64,000 nt of DNA, taken from JAYODZ01 sp965662735. Lineage in GTDB: Bacteria; Pseudomonadota; Alphaproteobacteria; RS24. The stretch lies in assembly GCA_965662735.1 (NCBI GenBank), contig CBFIIU010000003.1, positions 47,865-111,864 on the forward strand. The letters are read 5' to 3'. Shown here in pieces: positions 1 to 9,092 of this stretch (positions are counted from its first letter, which is position 1; each line of letters begins with the position of its first letter). The translations under genes were made by a program, and so were the position numbers. The notes below the pieces were generated by a model that saw only the letters and a list, made by a program, of their open reading frames with translations, made no database searches and was not told where the DNA came from.

Positions 1-1261
1 TTTCGCGCAATCGGTCCATGGCGCGCTCAGTGTCAATTTGCCGTTGGCGGTCGGGCTCCGCCAGGTCGGGGTAGTCTGCATCGTGGGCGTCAACCAGATG
101 CGTGACACCGACGCCGATCAAGCGATAAGCATCCTTCGGATAGTCTTTGACCAAGCTGTGTAACATGTGCCGCGCATCGTGATAGATCGCCTCTGCCATT
201 TGTGTTGCATTGCTGCGTGTCAAATTGCGGGTCCGCTGACGAAAATCGCTGGTTTTGGCTTTTAAAACGATTGTGCGGCCAGCCAATTGTTTCGATTTGC
301 AGCGCGCTGAGGTACGCTCACATAGACGCCATAAATGCTGTTCAAGCGACGCAAGTGAGCTGATATCGGAACTGAAGGTTTCTTCGCTTGATATTGATTT
401 TGTTTCGGAAACAGGATTGACGCGCCGCCGATCAATGCCTTGGGACAGTTCGCTCAACCGTAGTCCAAAGCTGTTATACCGTTTGGTGAGATCGCGCAAA
501 TCCATCGTTTGTAACTGCCCAATCACGGAGATGCCATCTTGGCTCAATTTGGTTTGCGTGGCCCGACCCACGCCCCAAATTTTTGAAACTGGCATGGGCG
601 CAAGGCGGCTAACTGTTTCGGCGCGCCCGATGATCGAAAACCCTCTCGGTTTATCAAGATCCGAAGCTAGCTTGGCGAGAAACTTATTGTGACTGAGGCC
701 AATGGAAACCGATATGCCGATGCTCTTTTCAATGGTTTGCGCGAGTTGTGCGAGAAGTTTTGCGGGGGGGAGGTGGTGTAGCCGCTGTGTACCTGTTAGA
801 TCCAAAAATGCTTCATCAATTGAAACTGGTTCGACCAAAGGGGTCAGCTCTTCCATCAGACGCCGGATCGCATAGCCAACCTCCCGGTAAAGCGCCATAT
901 TAGGGGGGCGGATGACCGCATCGGGGCATAAACGCTTTGCCTGAAACATCGGCATGGCGGAATGCACCCCATACATGCGGGCGATATAACATGCTGTGGA
1001 GACGACCCCACGGGTTTCTCCGCCAATGATGAGGGGGCGGTCGGCAAGTTCGGGGTGATCGCGTTTTTCGACGGCAGCGTAGAAGGCGTCACAATCAATA
1101 TGGGCGATCGATAAATCGGCCCATTCTTCATGAATAAGGAGGCGCGGTGAACGACATTTGGGGCAGCGCACCTGCGACTGCATCAGATCAACAAGGCAAT
1201 CGCGGCAAAAGCCGGATGCGTTAATGTCCGGCTTCGTCGAGCCGGGCGGTGATCCAGTCAT
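1..1261 (-). CDS. dinB: DNA polymerase IV (DinB), C-terminus cut by window edge
   Basis: Y-family translesion polymerase that copies damaged DNA with low fidelity. Reading the minus strand from an ATG at 1261 gives 420 codons without a stop before the window ends. The polymerase part begins near residue 50 with IDCDAFYAAVEKR (first catalytic Asp) and carries the second catalytic motif SIDEAFLDLTG. Ahead of it lies an extension with C19-x2-C22 and C33-x2-C36, a likely zinc knuckle that I recall from DinB proteins of other alphaproteobacteria. The last visible residues resemble the end of the little-finger domain, so perhaps 10 to 30 residues are missing. The start overlaps the 3' end of the HAD gene by 41 bases, which suggests coupled expression. 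The frame is certain; the exact start is likely but not proven. Confidence 0.93.
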   Translation of the reverse strand, partial: MTGSPPGSTKPDINASGFCRDCLVDLMQSQVRCPKCRSPRLLIHEEWADLSIAHIDCDAFYAAVEKRDHPELADRPLIIGGETRGVVSTACYIARMYGVHSAMPMFQAKRLCPDAVIRPPNMALYREVGYAIRRLMEELTPLVEPVSIDEAFLDLTGTQRLHHLPPAKLLAQLAQTIEKSIGISVSIGLSHNKFLAKLASDLDKPRGFSIIGRAETVSRLAPMPVSKIWGVGRATQTKLSQDGISVIGQLQTMDLRDLTKRYNSFGLRLSELSQGIDRRRVNPVSETKSISSEETFSSDISSLASLEQHLWRLCERTSARCKSKQLAGRTIVLKAKTSDFRQRTRNLTRSNATQMAEAIYHDARHMLHSLVKDYPKDAYRLIGVGVTHLVDAHDADYPDLAEPDRQRQIDTERAMDRLRE

Positions 1262-1892
1262 GAGCTTGCTTCCAGCAATCAATGCGCGTTGAGGCACCGC
1301 TGGCGGCATCAATGCGCTTAGCGAGGCGTTGGTCGGCAACAAAATGGATTTTGTGGGCCTCTCGGCATGATTGGTCTACACTGTTAATATTATGCGGAAT
1401 ATCATCGAGGAAAAACACAGGCGCCGAGATTCGATCTTCAAGCCAGGCGACCGCGGGGCCCTTCAGACCCGACCCAATGACCACCGGATAATCTATGCCA
1501 TGGTCGACCAAATTATCGATACGGTCTTGCTTATAGGCTTCTGGCAAATTGGTCAGAATAACGATCTGGGCCCGCTCGGCGAGGGATTGCAGGCTGGCAG
1601 AGGCATGATCAACCGCGCGCATGGACCGCGTACGATCGGCAAAAAAATCATCCAATAAATTAGGAACCTCGACAACTTCATCGGTTTCTTTGGATCGAAT
1701 ATTTCCGGAAATGGCGAAGTTGTTGAGATTAATCCATAGCCCTTGTCGATCCAAATAGTCTTCCATGGCTTCCATGAAATGCACCAGCACCTCATCTGCG
1801 TCACTGATAATTAAGGGTCGGCCGGGGGCGAGTGTCAGTTCACTCAGCTGACGTTCTATTTCGGGCAACAGCGTGGGGCGTGAGGGGGACAT
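1221..1892 (-). CDS. HAD-superfamily hydrolase-like protein
   Basis: Predicted 223-residue HAD-fold protein, substrate unknown. Motif I is ISDADEVLVHF near residue 30, fitting DxDx(V/T) with two candidate catalytic aspartates. Motif II is VILTNLP, a Lys follows in GSGLKGPAV, and motif IV is FFLDDIPHN. All four HAD elements are therefore present in order. A TTG nine bases upstream (1901) could also start the frame, but the ATG at 1892 is preferred. No strong Shine-Dalgarno is visible. The 3' end overlaps dinB, so the two are probably co-transcribed, but that does not define the substrate. Confidence 0.8.
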   Translation of the reverse strand: MSPSRPTLLPEIERQLSELTLAPGRPLIISDADEVLVHFMEAMEDYLDRQGLWINLNNFAISGNIRSKETDEVVEVPNLLDDFFADRTRSMRAVDHASASLQSLAERAQIVILTNLPEAYKQDRIDNLVDHGIDYPVVIGSGLKGPAVAWLEDRISAPVFFLDDIPHNINSVDQSCREAHKIHFVADQRLAKRIDAASGASTRIDCWKQAHDWITARLDEAGH

Positions 1893-2033
1893 GGTTAACA
1901 ATACTCAATCTGGTCAAAAGGTGTATGGGGTAGTTCTAAGACTTTCTTATCCTAAGTCGAGTCTATGCGCCGTCTATTCTCACATCTTGCGCCGATCTTG
2001 ATCAGATCCAGCCGAGATCCAGCTCAGTAGTGT

Positions 2034-2348
2034 TCATGTCCAGTGGGGGGCATCGCCCCCCGGAAGCCCTGCACGCGCTCGCATCGGTGTGTCAGGAGCG
2101 ATATTGAGGTCATGACACAATTTCAGCAATGTTTGCTCATCGCCGAGAATGAAATCAAGGACACCGCCCAGAAACGTCGCATCATGTGCGCCCGACGTGA
2201 CATCCTCAACCGAGACCCCACTTGTGGCCGCGAATTGGTCAAACAGCTCGGTTTGTTCGGCGAGCCACGTGAGGGCCTGAAGGGCTAACACTTCAGCAAG
2301 CTCAGGAACCAAGGGCAGCAAGCGGTCGGAAGATGAAGAAAAAGTCAT
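2034..2348 (-). CDS. DUF3572 family protein
   Basis: A 104-residue protein of a small family (DUF3572) found mainly in alphaproteobacteria; function unknown. The core reads ALQALTWLAEQ, then a segment with FLGGVLDFILGDE and LLKLCHDLNI, the usual family pattern of short amphipathic helices. No signal peptide or membrane helix is seen. It lies about 100 bases downstream of rpmG on the same strand, beyond the rpmG terminator. The 3' end holds a seven-base GC hairpin (GGGGGGC-ATC-GCCCCCC, 2045-2061) inside the coding sequence, with no T tract on the coding strand. The 132 bases between this gene and the HAD gene show nothing I can name. Confidence 0.8.
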   Translation of the reverse strand: MTFSSSSDRLLPLVPELAEVLALQALTWLAEQTELFDQFAATSGVSVEDVTSGAHDATFLGGVLDFILGDEQTLLKLCHDLNIAPDTPMRARAGLPGGDAPHWT

Positions 2349-2398
2349 GTCCGTGTTTTACACCTTTGCTTGGCATTACCCAAACAAAAAGGAGCCAT

Positions 2399-2423
2399 AA
2401 AAAAAGGCGCCCAACGGCGCCTT
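2399..2423 (-). terminator. Rho-independent terminator of rpmG
   Basis: An eight-base perfect stem, AAGGCGCC / GGCGCCTT, with a CAAC loop lies 24 bases after the rpmG stop. On the minus strand it is followed by seven T residues. Confidence 0.85.
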
Positions 2424-2446
2424 CTCAATCATGTTCAGCCAATGGC

Positions 2447-2614
2447 CTACTTAATTTTTGTCTCTTTAAAGTCAACATGTTTGCGGATCACGGGATCGTA
2501 TTTCTTGACCACCATTTTCTCCGTCATGGTGCGGGCATTCTTCTTGGTCACGTAAAACGCGCCGGTTCCCGCTGTGCTCTCGAGTTTGATTTTAATCGTG
2601 GTAGGTTTTGCCAT
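2447..2614 (-). CDS. rpmG: 50S ribosomal protein L33
   Basis: A 55-residue basic protein beginning MAKPTTIKIKL and ending HVDFKETKIK, matching L33 of the large ribosomal subunit along its whole length. It contains STAGTGAFYVTKKN and the MVVKKYDP block. The zinc-binding CxxC pairs found in some L33 versions are absent, so this is the cysteine-free form. A single gene with its own terminator just downstream. In alphaproteobacteria rpmG often sits next to a DUF3572 gene, as here. Confidence 0.95.
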   Translation of the reverse strand: MAKPTTIKIKLESTAGTGAFYVTKKNARTMTEKMVVKKYDPVIRKHVDFKETKIK

Positions 2615-2695
2615 GATACATCCCTTTTTGAGGCGGTCTCAGACCCCTTTGCGGCGGAAACTATAGGATCTTACGGACAAGTCAAGTTTTTTTGG

Positions 2696-3457
2696 CTAAA
2701 GATCCGATATCACCGATTTATTGTGTCTAAACCGAACAAAAGTGGCAGGTTTTGCATGGCGTTTCGCGGGATCTATGGTTAGGCGGGTCTCGACGATTTT
2801 CAAGACTTGCTTGGTGATCAGGGGCAGATCGAGATCATGTGCCTCGGCGGGCGAAATCCAATGCAAGCCCGTGAGCTCTCCCGATGCGCGGCTCATATCT
2901 TCGGGGTCGCTGGCCAGATACTGGTCTGCGATCATAAAAAATCGAGTGTCAAAGCGGCGAACGCGCTGGGGTGGGGTGATGGCGCGGGCAATAAAATCAA
3001 GGGCTTCGAGTGGCGGACGAACTCCATGAGCGAAATAATTTTGCCAATCGGCGTTGGTGCTCGACAGAGGTGTTTTCGTAGGCGCACCGACGACGAGGCC
3101 CGTTTCTTCATATGTTTCGCGAATTGCGGCTAATGCGGTGGCCCGCAAGCGCGCTTCCGTGGTGCGTTTGTCGACGTGCTTCGCAAGCCGTCGGCGAACG
3201 GGCGCGCGTAAATCCGTGGGCAGCGAGAGGCGCGAATCGCAAGGGTCGACCCGTCCCCCTGGGAAAACATATTTATTGGGCATAAATTTATGGTTGGGCG
3301 AGCGTTTTCCCATCAAAATAAAAGGTTTCCCTTTCAGCTCCCGAATAATGATCAAGGTCGCAGCATCGCGTGGGCGGGCAGACCGTCCCGCTGAGCCGCG
3401 GAATTCTGATCGCGCACCCGGGGTGATGCCCGATACGGGCTGGTAGTTAGACGACAT
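2696..3457 (-). CDS. NUDIX hydrolase
   Basis: A 253-residue protein of the NUDIX superfamily, which cleaves nucleoside diphosphates linked to another moiety. The best-conserved part of the NUDIX box, REtyEEtGL, lies around residue 117, with the metal-binding glutamates intact. The upstream strand VFPGGRVDP fits the entry to the box. The N-terminal 30 residues are basic and probably disordered. The insert between VFPGGRVDP and the box, including a Lys/Arg-rich helix, is longer than in small MutT enzymes and resembles the larger CoA or ADP-ribose type hydrolases, but the substrate cannot be assigned. It lies between rpmG and DUF983 on the same strand. Confidence 0.85.
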   Translation of the reverse strand: MSSNYQPVSGITPGARSEFRGSAGRSARPRDAATLIIIRELKGKPFILMGKRSPNHKFMPNKYVFPGGRVDPCDSRLSLPTDLRAPVRRRLAKHVDKRTTEARLRATALAAIRETYEETGLVVGAPTKTPLSSTNADWQNYFAHGVRPPLEALDFIARAITPPQRVRRFDTRFFMIADQYLASDPEDMSRASGELTGLHWISPAEAHDLDLPLITKQVLKIVETRLTIDPAKRHAKPATFVRFRHNKSVISDL

Positions 3458-3514
3458 AAAAACCTCTCAACAAAGACCCCTAAAAATAGGCTGATTCAAC
3501 CGCATTGGCTGATC

Positions 3515-3898
3515 TTAATCAGAATTTTCGGCAAAGCCATGCATGCCCAGCGCCCATTGCCAGCCAATGATCGCGCCTTTCACGCGCGGCAAGGCAAGTA
3601 AGGCTGTGATAATGGCCACGAATGAAAAAACGGTTGCATGGATCCATAAAGGGGGGGCGTAGAACCGCTCCACCAGCAAAGCCAAAGGGATGACAACATG
3701 GCCAACGATAAAAATGGTGAAATAGGGGGGAGCGTCATCGGCCTCGTGCGCGCCCAACATCTCTCCGCACTGGCTGCATTGATCATGCGTCTTTAAAAAA
3801 GCCCGATACAATGACCCTTGGCCACAGGCGGGACAAGTTTGACGAAAGCCTCGCAATATGGATTTGCCCAATCCCCGAGGTGATGCGGTGTCCGTCAT
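3515..3898 (-). CDS. DUF983 family membrane protein
   Basis: A 127-residue protein of the DUF983 family. It opens with a basic segment and a zinc-ribbon-like pair of CxxC motifs (CPACGQG near residue 22 and CSQCGEML near residue 41). Two hydrophobic helices follow (FIVGHVVIPLALLV and ATVFSFVAIITALLAL), predicted to cross the inner membrane. The function is not established. Its ATG overlaps the rnr stop by four bases, so it is translated with rnr and probably belongs to the same transcript. Confidence 0.88.
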   Translation of the reverse strand: MTDTASPRGLGKSILRGFRQTCPACGQGSLYRAFLKTHDQCSQCGEMLGAHEADDAPPYFTIFIVGHVVIPLALLVERFYAPPLWIHATVFSFVAIITALLALPRVKGAIIGWQWALGMHGFAENSD

Positions 3899-6324
3899 TT
3901 CCGTTTTCCCTTTTTCTTCTGCGATTTCAACTTACTGTTCTGCGGTTTCATCTTAGCGGTTTTCTGTGGAGCTTTGCTCTGGCGTGGGTCGCTTCCCTCT
4001 TGGGAGAGGTCGGCCCCTGGTTTTTTATGGATTTTCGGGCTTTTACCGCGCGGTCGCGTGGAACGATCGCGTGCAGGATTACGTTTTTTGAGGGGATGCC
4101 CTCTCGTCTCCAGAAACTCGCCGCCGGAGACAAAGGAAAACACAATGCCTCCTTTGAGCGGCAGGGTTTCGCGTAATTGAACTTCCACAATGCTGCCAAT
4201 TCTGAAGCACAGTCCGCTCGATCCGCGCATGGTGAAGCCGTCTTCATCGACTGTAAAATACTCATTTCCGAGGCGTGAAATTGGGATCAACCCCTCTGCG
4301 CCACTCTCTTGAAGGCGAACAAATAGGCCCGCACGCGATAGGCCTGAAATACGCGCTTCAAAAGTTTCACCAATTTTATCCGACATATAGGCCGACAAAT
4401 AACGCTCGCGTGCCGTTCGTTCCGCGAGCATGGCCTTGCGTTCGGTCAGTGAAACAAGCGATGCGGTTTCGTCTAAATGATCCATGTCCCATTGGCTCAG
4501 CCCGTCAGGGCCAAGGTGCAAGGCGGCAATCAATGCTCGATGGGTTAATAGATCGGAATACCGTCTGATGGGCGAGGTGAAATGCGCATAATGGCTTAAA
4601 TTCAGACCGAAATGACCAATATTGTCGGTCGCATAGACGGCCTGTGCTTGGGTTCGCAAAACCGCTTCGCTGACCATATCGCGTTGGAACGGATCATCGG
4701 TTTGAGCCAGGACATGATTAAAAAGACGGGGCAGGAGCGTTTGCCCCAAATCAACCGTAACCCCGAAAGGCCTGACAAAATCAGCGAAATTTCTGAGCCG
4801 TTCGCGCTCGGGGCCATCATGAACACGAAATAATTGTGGCATGTTTTTTTGGCTTAACATTTTTGCTGCGCAGACATTTGCGGCCACCATCATCTCCTCG
4901 ATCAGCCGATGCGCCTCAAGCCGTGGCGGATAATAAATTTCTGAGATATGCCCCGCATCGCTGATCACAACGCGCTGTTCGGGTCGGTTGAGGTCGAGCG
5001 GGGCGCGCTTGTCGCGCGCGATCGCCATGGCTCGATAACAGGCCCAGAGATTCTCAAGAGAATAACCAGATGCCTGATCTGCCTCAAGATCTTCCCCCGG
5101 CATCATTGTGTCGAAAGCGGCTTGCGCTTGTTCATAGCTCAAGCCTTGATCAATTTTAATGGTGGCGCGATGAAAGCTAAACGTCTGCGGCGCGCCTTGC
5201 GGGTCGATCTGGATTTGGGCCACCAGCGCCGGACGCTCCTGATGGGCGCGCAACGAGCATAGGTCTGCCGATAAATGCTCCGGCAGCATCGGGATTACGC
5301 GATCGGGCATGTAAACCGAATTGCCGCGCCGACGCGCCTCGCGATCGAGCAGTGAGCCCGGGCGAACATATGCCGCAACATCAGCAATGGCGACCCATAG
5401 CGTGAAGCCGCTCGACGTTCGGCTGGCACAAACCGCATCGTCATGGTCGCGGGCATCGGCGGGGTCAATGGTGATGAAGGGCAGGTGGGTCAAATCCTCG
5501 CGCGCAATGTCCGCGCTGAGGCTTGATTGCTCAGCTTCGCGGATCACTTCGGGCGGAAATTCGAAAGGCAGATCTTGCTCGGCGATAGCGATCAAAGAAT
5601 AAGCATGGGGGTGATTGGCTGGGCCAATGGTTTCGATCCATTGCGCCGAGGGCATATCCCGACGTCGCCCGGGAATTTTTTCGGCGATAATAAGCGTGTC
5701 GTGCACAAGCTCATGCTCGGGCCCGCTTAACCGATAATCCGTGCGATCCCGACGATTGGCCGAGACAAGATGTGTGCCATTGGCGTTTACATGAACTCGA
5801 CCGATAATTTTTTCGGCCCGATCTGACGATAATTTTTTGATGATGCGCGCACGATAACGTTGGCCCTGCTCATGTGTGAGGCGGGCCAGCGCCTGATCGC
5901 CGACCGCGAGTTCCAGTGAATGGGCACGTCCCTGCCGAAATTTACGCTGCGGCGGAACAATGATTTCGACCGGCGCGCGATCATCGTTTGGGCGATGAGG
6001 CGACGTATTGGCTCTGGCGTCAGGCGACGTATTGGCGCTGGCGTCAGAGGATTGCGCGATCGGGCGTGCCAGTAAGTGTCCATCATCTCTGAGCGAAATA
6101 ATTTCAATTACGGTGACGGCGGGCAGTTGGTCATGCGGGCGAACACCCCCCTTGCGCGAGCCATCGATCAAACCTTCTTCTTGCATCTCGTTGAGCAGGC
6201 GCTTGAGCGAAATGCGATCGCTGCCTTTTATTTTAAAGGCGCGCGCGATTTCTCGTTTGCCGACTTTCTCGTCGCTGTCACGAATGAAGGACAAGATGTC
6301 CGCGCGCGTCGGGAGAGTACTCAC
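3895..6324 (-). CDS. rnr: Ribonuclease R
   Basis: An 809-residue 3'-5' exoribonuclease of the RNB family, which degrades structured RNA and takes part in tmRNA-linked quality control. Order: an N-terminal winged-helix region, cold-shock-like domains, the RNB core with the acidic motif TIDPADARDHDDAV (near residue 290), then an S1 domain and a Lys/Arg-rich tail of about 60 residues ending KKKGKRK. The start is a GTG with the ribosome site GGGAAGG five bases upstream. It lies 20 bases after topA and overlaps DUF983 by four bases. Residues around 93-108 contain a repeated octapeptide (see the repeat entry) not expected in the family. Confidence 0.96.
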   Translation of the reverse strand: MSTLPTRADILSFIRDSDEKVGKREIARAFKIKGSDRISLKRLLNEMQEEGLIDGSRKGGVRPHDQLPAVTVIEIISLRDDGHLLARPIAQSSDASANTSPDARANTSPHRPNDDRAPVEIIVPPQRKFRQGRAHSLELAVGDQALARLTHEQGQRYRARIIKKLSSDRAEKIIGRVHVNANGTHLVSANRRDRTDYRLSGPEHELVHDTLIIAEKIPGRRRDMPSAQWIETIGPANHPHAYSLIAIAEQDLPFEFPPEVIREAEQSSLSADIAREDLTHLPFITIDPADARDHDDAVCASRTSSGFTLWVAIADVAAYVRPGSLLDREARRRGNSVYMPDRVIPMLPEHLSADLCSLRAHQERPALVAQIQIDPQGAPQTFSFHRATIKIDQGLSYEQAQAAFDTMMPGEDLEADQASGYSLENLWACYRAMAIARDKRAPLDLNRPEQRVVISDAGHISEIYYPPRLEAHRLIEEMMVAANVCAAKMLSQKNMPQLFRVHDGPERERLRNFADFVRPFGVTVDLGQTLLPRLFNHVLAQTDDPFQRDMVSEAVLRTQAQAVYATDNIGHFGLNLSHYAHFTSPIRRYSDLLTHRALIAALHLGPDGLSQWDMDHLDETASLVSLTERKAMLAERTARERYLSAYMSDKIGETFEARISGLSRAGLFVRLQESGAEGLIPISRLGNEYFTVDEDGFTMRGSSGLCFRIGSIVEVQLRETLPLKGGIVFSFVSGGEFLETRGHPLKKRNPARDRSTRPRGKSPKIHKKPGADLSQEGSDPRQSKAPQKTAKMKPQNSKLKSQKKKGKRK
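6000..6047 (-). repeat. 24-base tandem duplication inside rnr
   Basis: Two adjacent 24-base units (6000-6023 and 6024-6047) differ at one base. They encode the octapeptide pattern DA(S/R)ANTSP twice, in a linker before the RNB core. The reading frame is kept. Confidence 0.9.
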
Positions 6325-6344
6325 CTCAACCTTCCCATTTGGCT

Positions 6345-8888
6345 CTATGCTTTTTTCTTACGGGCTGGCGCTTTTTTCTTTGCGGGGCCTTTGGCGCGGC
6401 GAGCTTCGACAAGTTCTAACGCACGTTCCATTGTGAGGTCCTCTGGGTTCTCGTCTTTTGGGATCGTGGCATTGATTTTATCGTGTTTCACATAGGGGCC
6501 AAACCGACCATCCATCACCCGCACGGGCTTGCCGTCATCTGGATGTTCGCCCAGTTCTTGAATAACGCTTTTATTTGGTCCGCGTTGCCCTCGGGCTGTT
6601 TTTTTCTCAGCCAAAACCGTGACAGCATGGTTGACGCCGATAGTGAAGACATCCTCAATATTCTCGAGGCTAGCGGATTGCTTGCCGCTTCGCAGATAAG
6701 GGCCGTACCGACCAATATCCGCTGTGATCTCTTCTTGGGTTTCGGGGTGAAGCCCGACTTGGCGCGGAAGCGAGAGCAATTTGAGCGCCGTCTCGAGGTT
6801 CATTTCAGCAGCACTATAGCCTTGAGGAATGCCCGCACGTTTCGGCGTTTTATTGTCTTCATCTTTTTCACCCAGCTGAATATAGGCGCCAAACCGTCCA
6901 TTTTTGACATGAATATCCATGCCCGTTTCAGGGTCAGTGCCCAGCAGGCGCTCAACATCGCTCAGCTGTTCTTCGTCTCCGGAGAAGGGTCGGGTGAAGC
7001 GGCACTCTGGATACAGCGTGCAGCCGATGAACGCCCCATAACGACCCGTTTTGAGGCTTAATTGGCCTTCGCCGCATTTCGGGCATTGGCGGGGATCGCC
7101 GGAGCCTGTGTCCTTAAAAATATACGGACCCAAAACATCATTCATGCGGTCCAATACATCAGTGTTACGAAGCTCAAGCGTTTGATCCACAGCCGGTTTG
7201 AACTCTTGCCAGAACCGACGCAGCACTTCGCGATAGCTTAATGACCCATTGGAGACGCGATCAAGATCGCCCTCTAGACCTGCTGTGAAATCATATTCAA
7301 CATAACGCTCGAAGAAATTTTCGAGGAAAGCGATGACGAGCCGCCCCTTATCTTGAGGAATGAAACGATTGCGGTCCATCACGACATAATCGCGCTCGCG
7401 CAAGACACTGAGGACACTGGCATAGGTTGACGGGCGACCAATACCTAATTCTTCCATTTTCTTGACCAATGTCGCCTCGCTATAACGGGGCGGCGGTTCC
7501 GTAAAATGTTGCTCGGGCGACACATGTTCGACCGTCGTTATTTGGCCTTCCTTTAAATCGGGTAAGCGCTGCTCTTCTTTATCTTCTGCAGGTTCGTCGC
7601 GCCCCTCTTCGTAAACCGATAAAAATCCCATAAAGGTGATGACGGTTCCAGAGGCGCGTAAACCGGTTTGGCCATCAGCGCTGACGATGTTGACTGTCGT
7701 GCGTTCTACCCGCGCCGGGCTCATTTGGCAGGCGATTGTGCGTTTCCATATGAGTTCATAAAGACGCCTTTGATCATCGTCGAGCAAGCGCGCCAGATCA
7801 GCGGGCAAGCGGAAAATAGATGTGGGACGAATGCCTTCATGGGCCTCTTGCGCATTGGCGGCGGTTTTGGTGTATCGCTTGGGGGCGTCGGGTAAATAGT
7901 CAGACCCGTAATCTTTAACAATGAGGTCACGAATTTCGGTCAATGCTTCGGGGGCGAGATCGAGCCCATCTGTTCGCATATATGTAATGAGACCGGTCAT
8001 TTCACCGTCAATGGACACGCCCTCATAAAGCCGCTGGGCAACTTGCATGGTGCGGCTCGCCGAGAAACCCAGTTTGCGGGCGGCCTCTTGCTGCAGCGTG
8101 GAAGTGGTGAACGGGGCAGAGGGGTTACGGCTCCCCGGTTTGCGTTCAACGGAAGAAACAGTAAATGACGCTGCCTGAATAGCGGCCTCGGCACGCGCCG
8201 CATCTTCGGCGTTTGCGAGGCTGAACTTATCGACTTTGTGCCCATCTAACATTTGCAGTCGCGTGGCAACCCGGTCGCCGGTCTCTGTGCTTAAGATGGT
8301 GTCGACGCTCCAATATTCGCGCGGAATGAAACGCTCAATTTCAATTTCCCGTTCGCAAATTAAGCGCAAGGCGACCGATTGCACGCGGCCCGCTGAGCGA
8401 GATCCGGGCAGTTTGCGCCACAAGACAGGCGAGAGGTTGAATCCAACCAAATAATCGAGTGCACGACGCGCGAGATAGGCATCGACGAGCTTGCGATCAA
8501 TTTCCCGCGGGTGGGCCATAGCTTCGAGCACTGCATTTCGCGTAATCGCATTAAAGACAACGCGATGGACGGGTTTGTCGCCAACGACTTTCTTATTTGA
8601 GAGAATTTCGAGCACATGCCATGAAATGGCCTCACCCTCTCGATCGGGGTCGGTGGCCAGTATGATGCGGTCAGCGCGTTTTGCGGCGGAGGTGATTTCT
8701 GAAAGTCGCTTACTATCTGAGCCGCGCACTTCCCACTTCATCTCAAAATCATTGTCGGGATCGACCGATCCATCCTTTTCGGGAAGGTCTCTGACGTGCC
8801 CATAGGAGGCGTAGACCTCAGCATCTGAGCCGAGATACTTATTAATCGTTTTGGCCTTTGACGGCGATTCTACAATAACCAGATCCAT
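6345..8888 (-). CDS. topA: DNA topoisomerase I
   Basis: An 847-residue type IA topoisomerase that relaxes negative supercoils. The TOPRIM domain starts MDLVIVESPSKAKTI and holds DPDREGE at residues 80-86. The active-site Tyr is Y303 in ITYMRTDGL. A C-terminal zinc element CPKC...CTLYPEC follows near residue 605, then several topoisomerase C-terminal repeats of the GRFGAYIQLG type and an Ala/Lys-rich tail, as usual in alphaproteobacteria. The order dprA-topA-rnr is common in the group. The 204 bases upstream, up to dprA, hold no confident gene (see findings). Confidence 0.97.
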   Translation of the reverse strand: MDLVIVESPSKAKTINKYLGSDAEVYASYGHVRDLPEKDGSVDPDNDFEMKWEVRGSDSKRLSEITSAAKRADRIILATDPDREGEAISWHVLEILSNKKVVGDKPVHRVVFNAITRNAVLEAMAHPREIDRKLVDAYLARRALDYLVGFNLSPVLWRKLPGSRSAGRVQSVALRLICEREIEIERFIPREYWSVDTILSTETGDRVATRLQMLDGHKVDKFSLANAEDAARAEAAIQAASFTVSSVERKPGSRNPSAPFTTSTLQQEAARKLGFSASRTMQVAQRLYEGVSIDGEMTGLITYMRTDGLDLAPEALTEIRDLIVKDYGSDYLPDAPKRYTKTAANAQEAHEGIRPTSIFRLPADLARLLDDDQRRLYELIWKRTIACQMSPARVERTTVNIVSADGQTGLRASGTVITFMGFLSVYEEGRDEPAEDKEEQRLPDLKEGQITTVEHVSPEQHFTEPPPRYSEATLVKKMEELGIGRPSTYASVLSVLRERDYVVMDRNRFIPQDKGRLVIAFLENFFERYVEYDFTAGLEGDLDRVSNGSLSYREVLRRFWQEFKPAVDQTLELRNTDVLDRMNDVLGPYIFKDTGSGDPRQCPKCGEGQLSLKTGRYGAFIGCTLYPECRFTRPFSGDEEQLSDVERLLGTDPETGMDIHVKNGRFGAYIQLGEKDEDNKTPKRAGIPQGYSAAEMNLETALKLLSLPRQVGLHPETQEEITADIGRYGPYLRSGKQSASLENIEDVFTIGVNHAVTVLAEKKTARGQRGPNKSVIQELGEHPDDGKPVRVMDGRFGPYVKHDKINATIPKDENPEDLTMERALELVEARRAKGPAKKKAPARKKKA

Positions 8889-9092
8889 ATTCTTTCCGAT
8901 CTATCGGTCTCCATAAATGGGCAAAATGCCAGATCTTGTCAAATGTCGGTTTTTGACGACCTGTAGAATTGTTGACGCAAGGCCCTCAAAATCAGGGAAT
9001 TCGCTCACCAAAGGGGCAGGATAATTAAAGGCAGGCGTTTCGCCAAAGGGGCCAAATTTCTCCTCCAACGCGTGTGACGTTTTTCGTTTTGC

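Noticed and set aside
2045..2061. GC hairpin as a terminator of DUF3572
   Set aside because: It lies inside the coding sequence and has no T tract on the minus strand.
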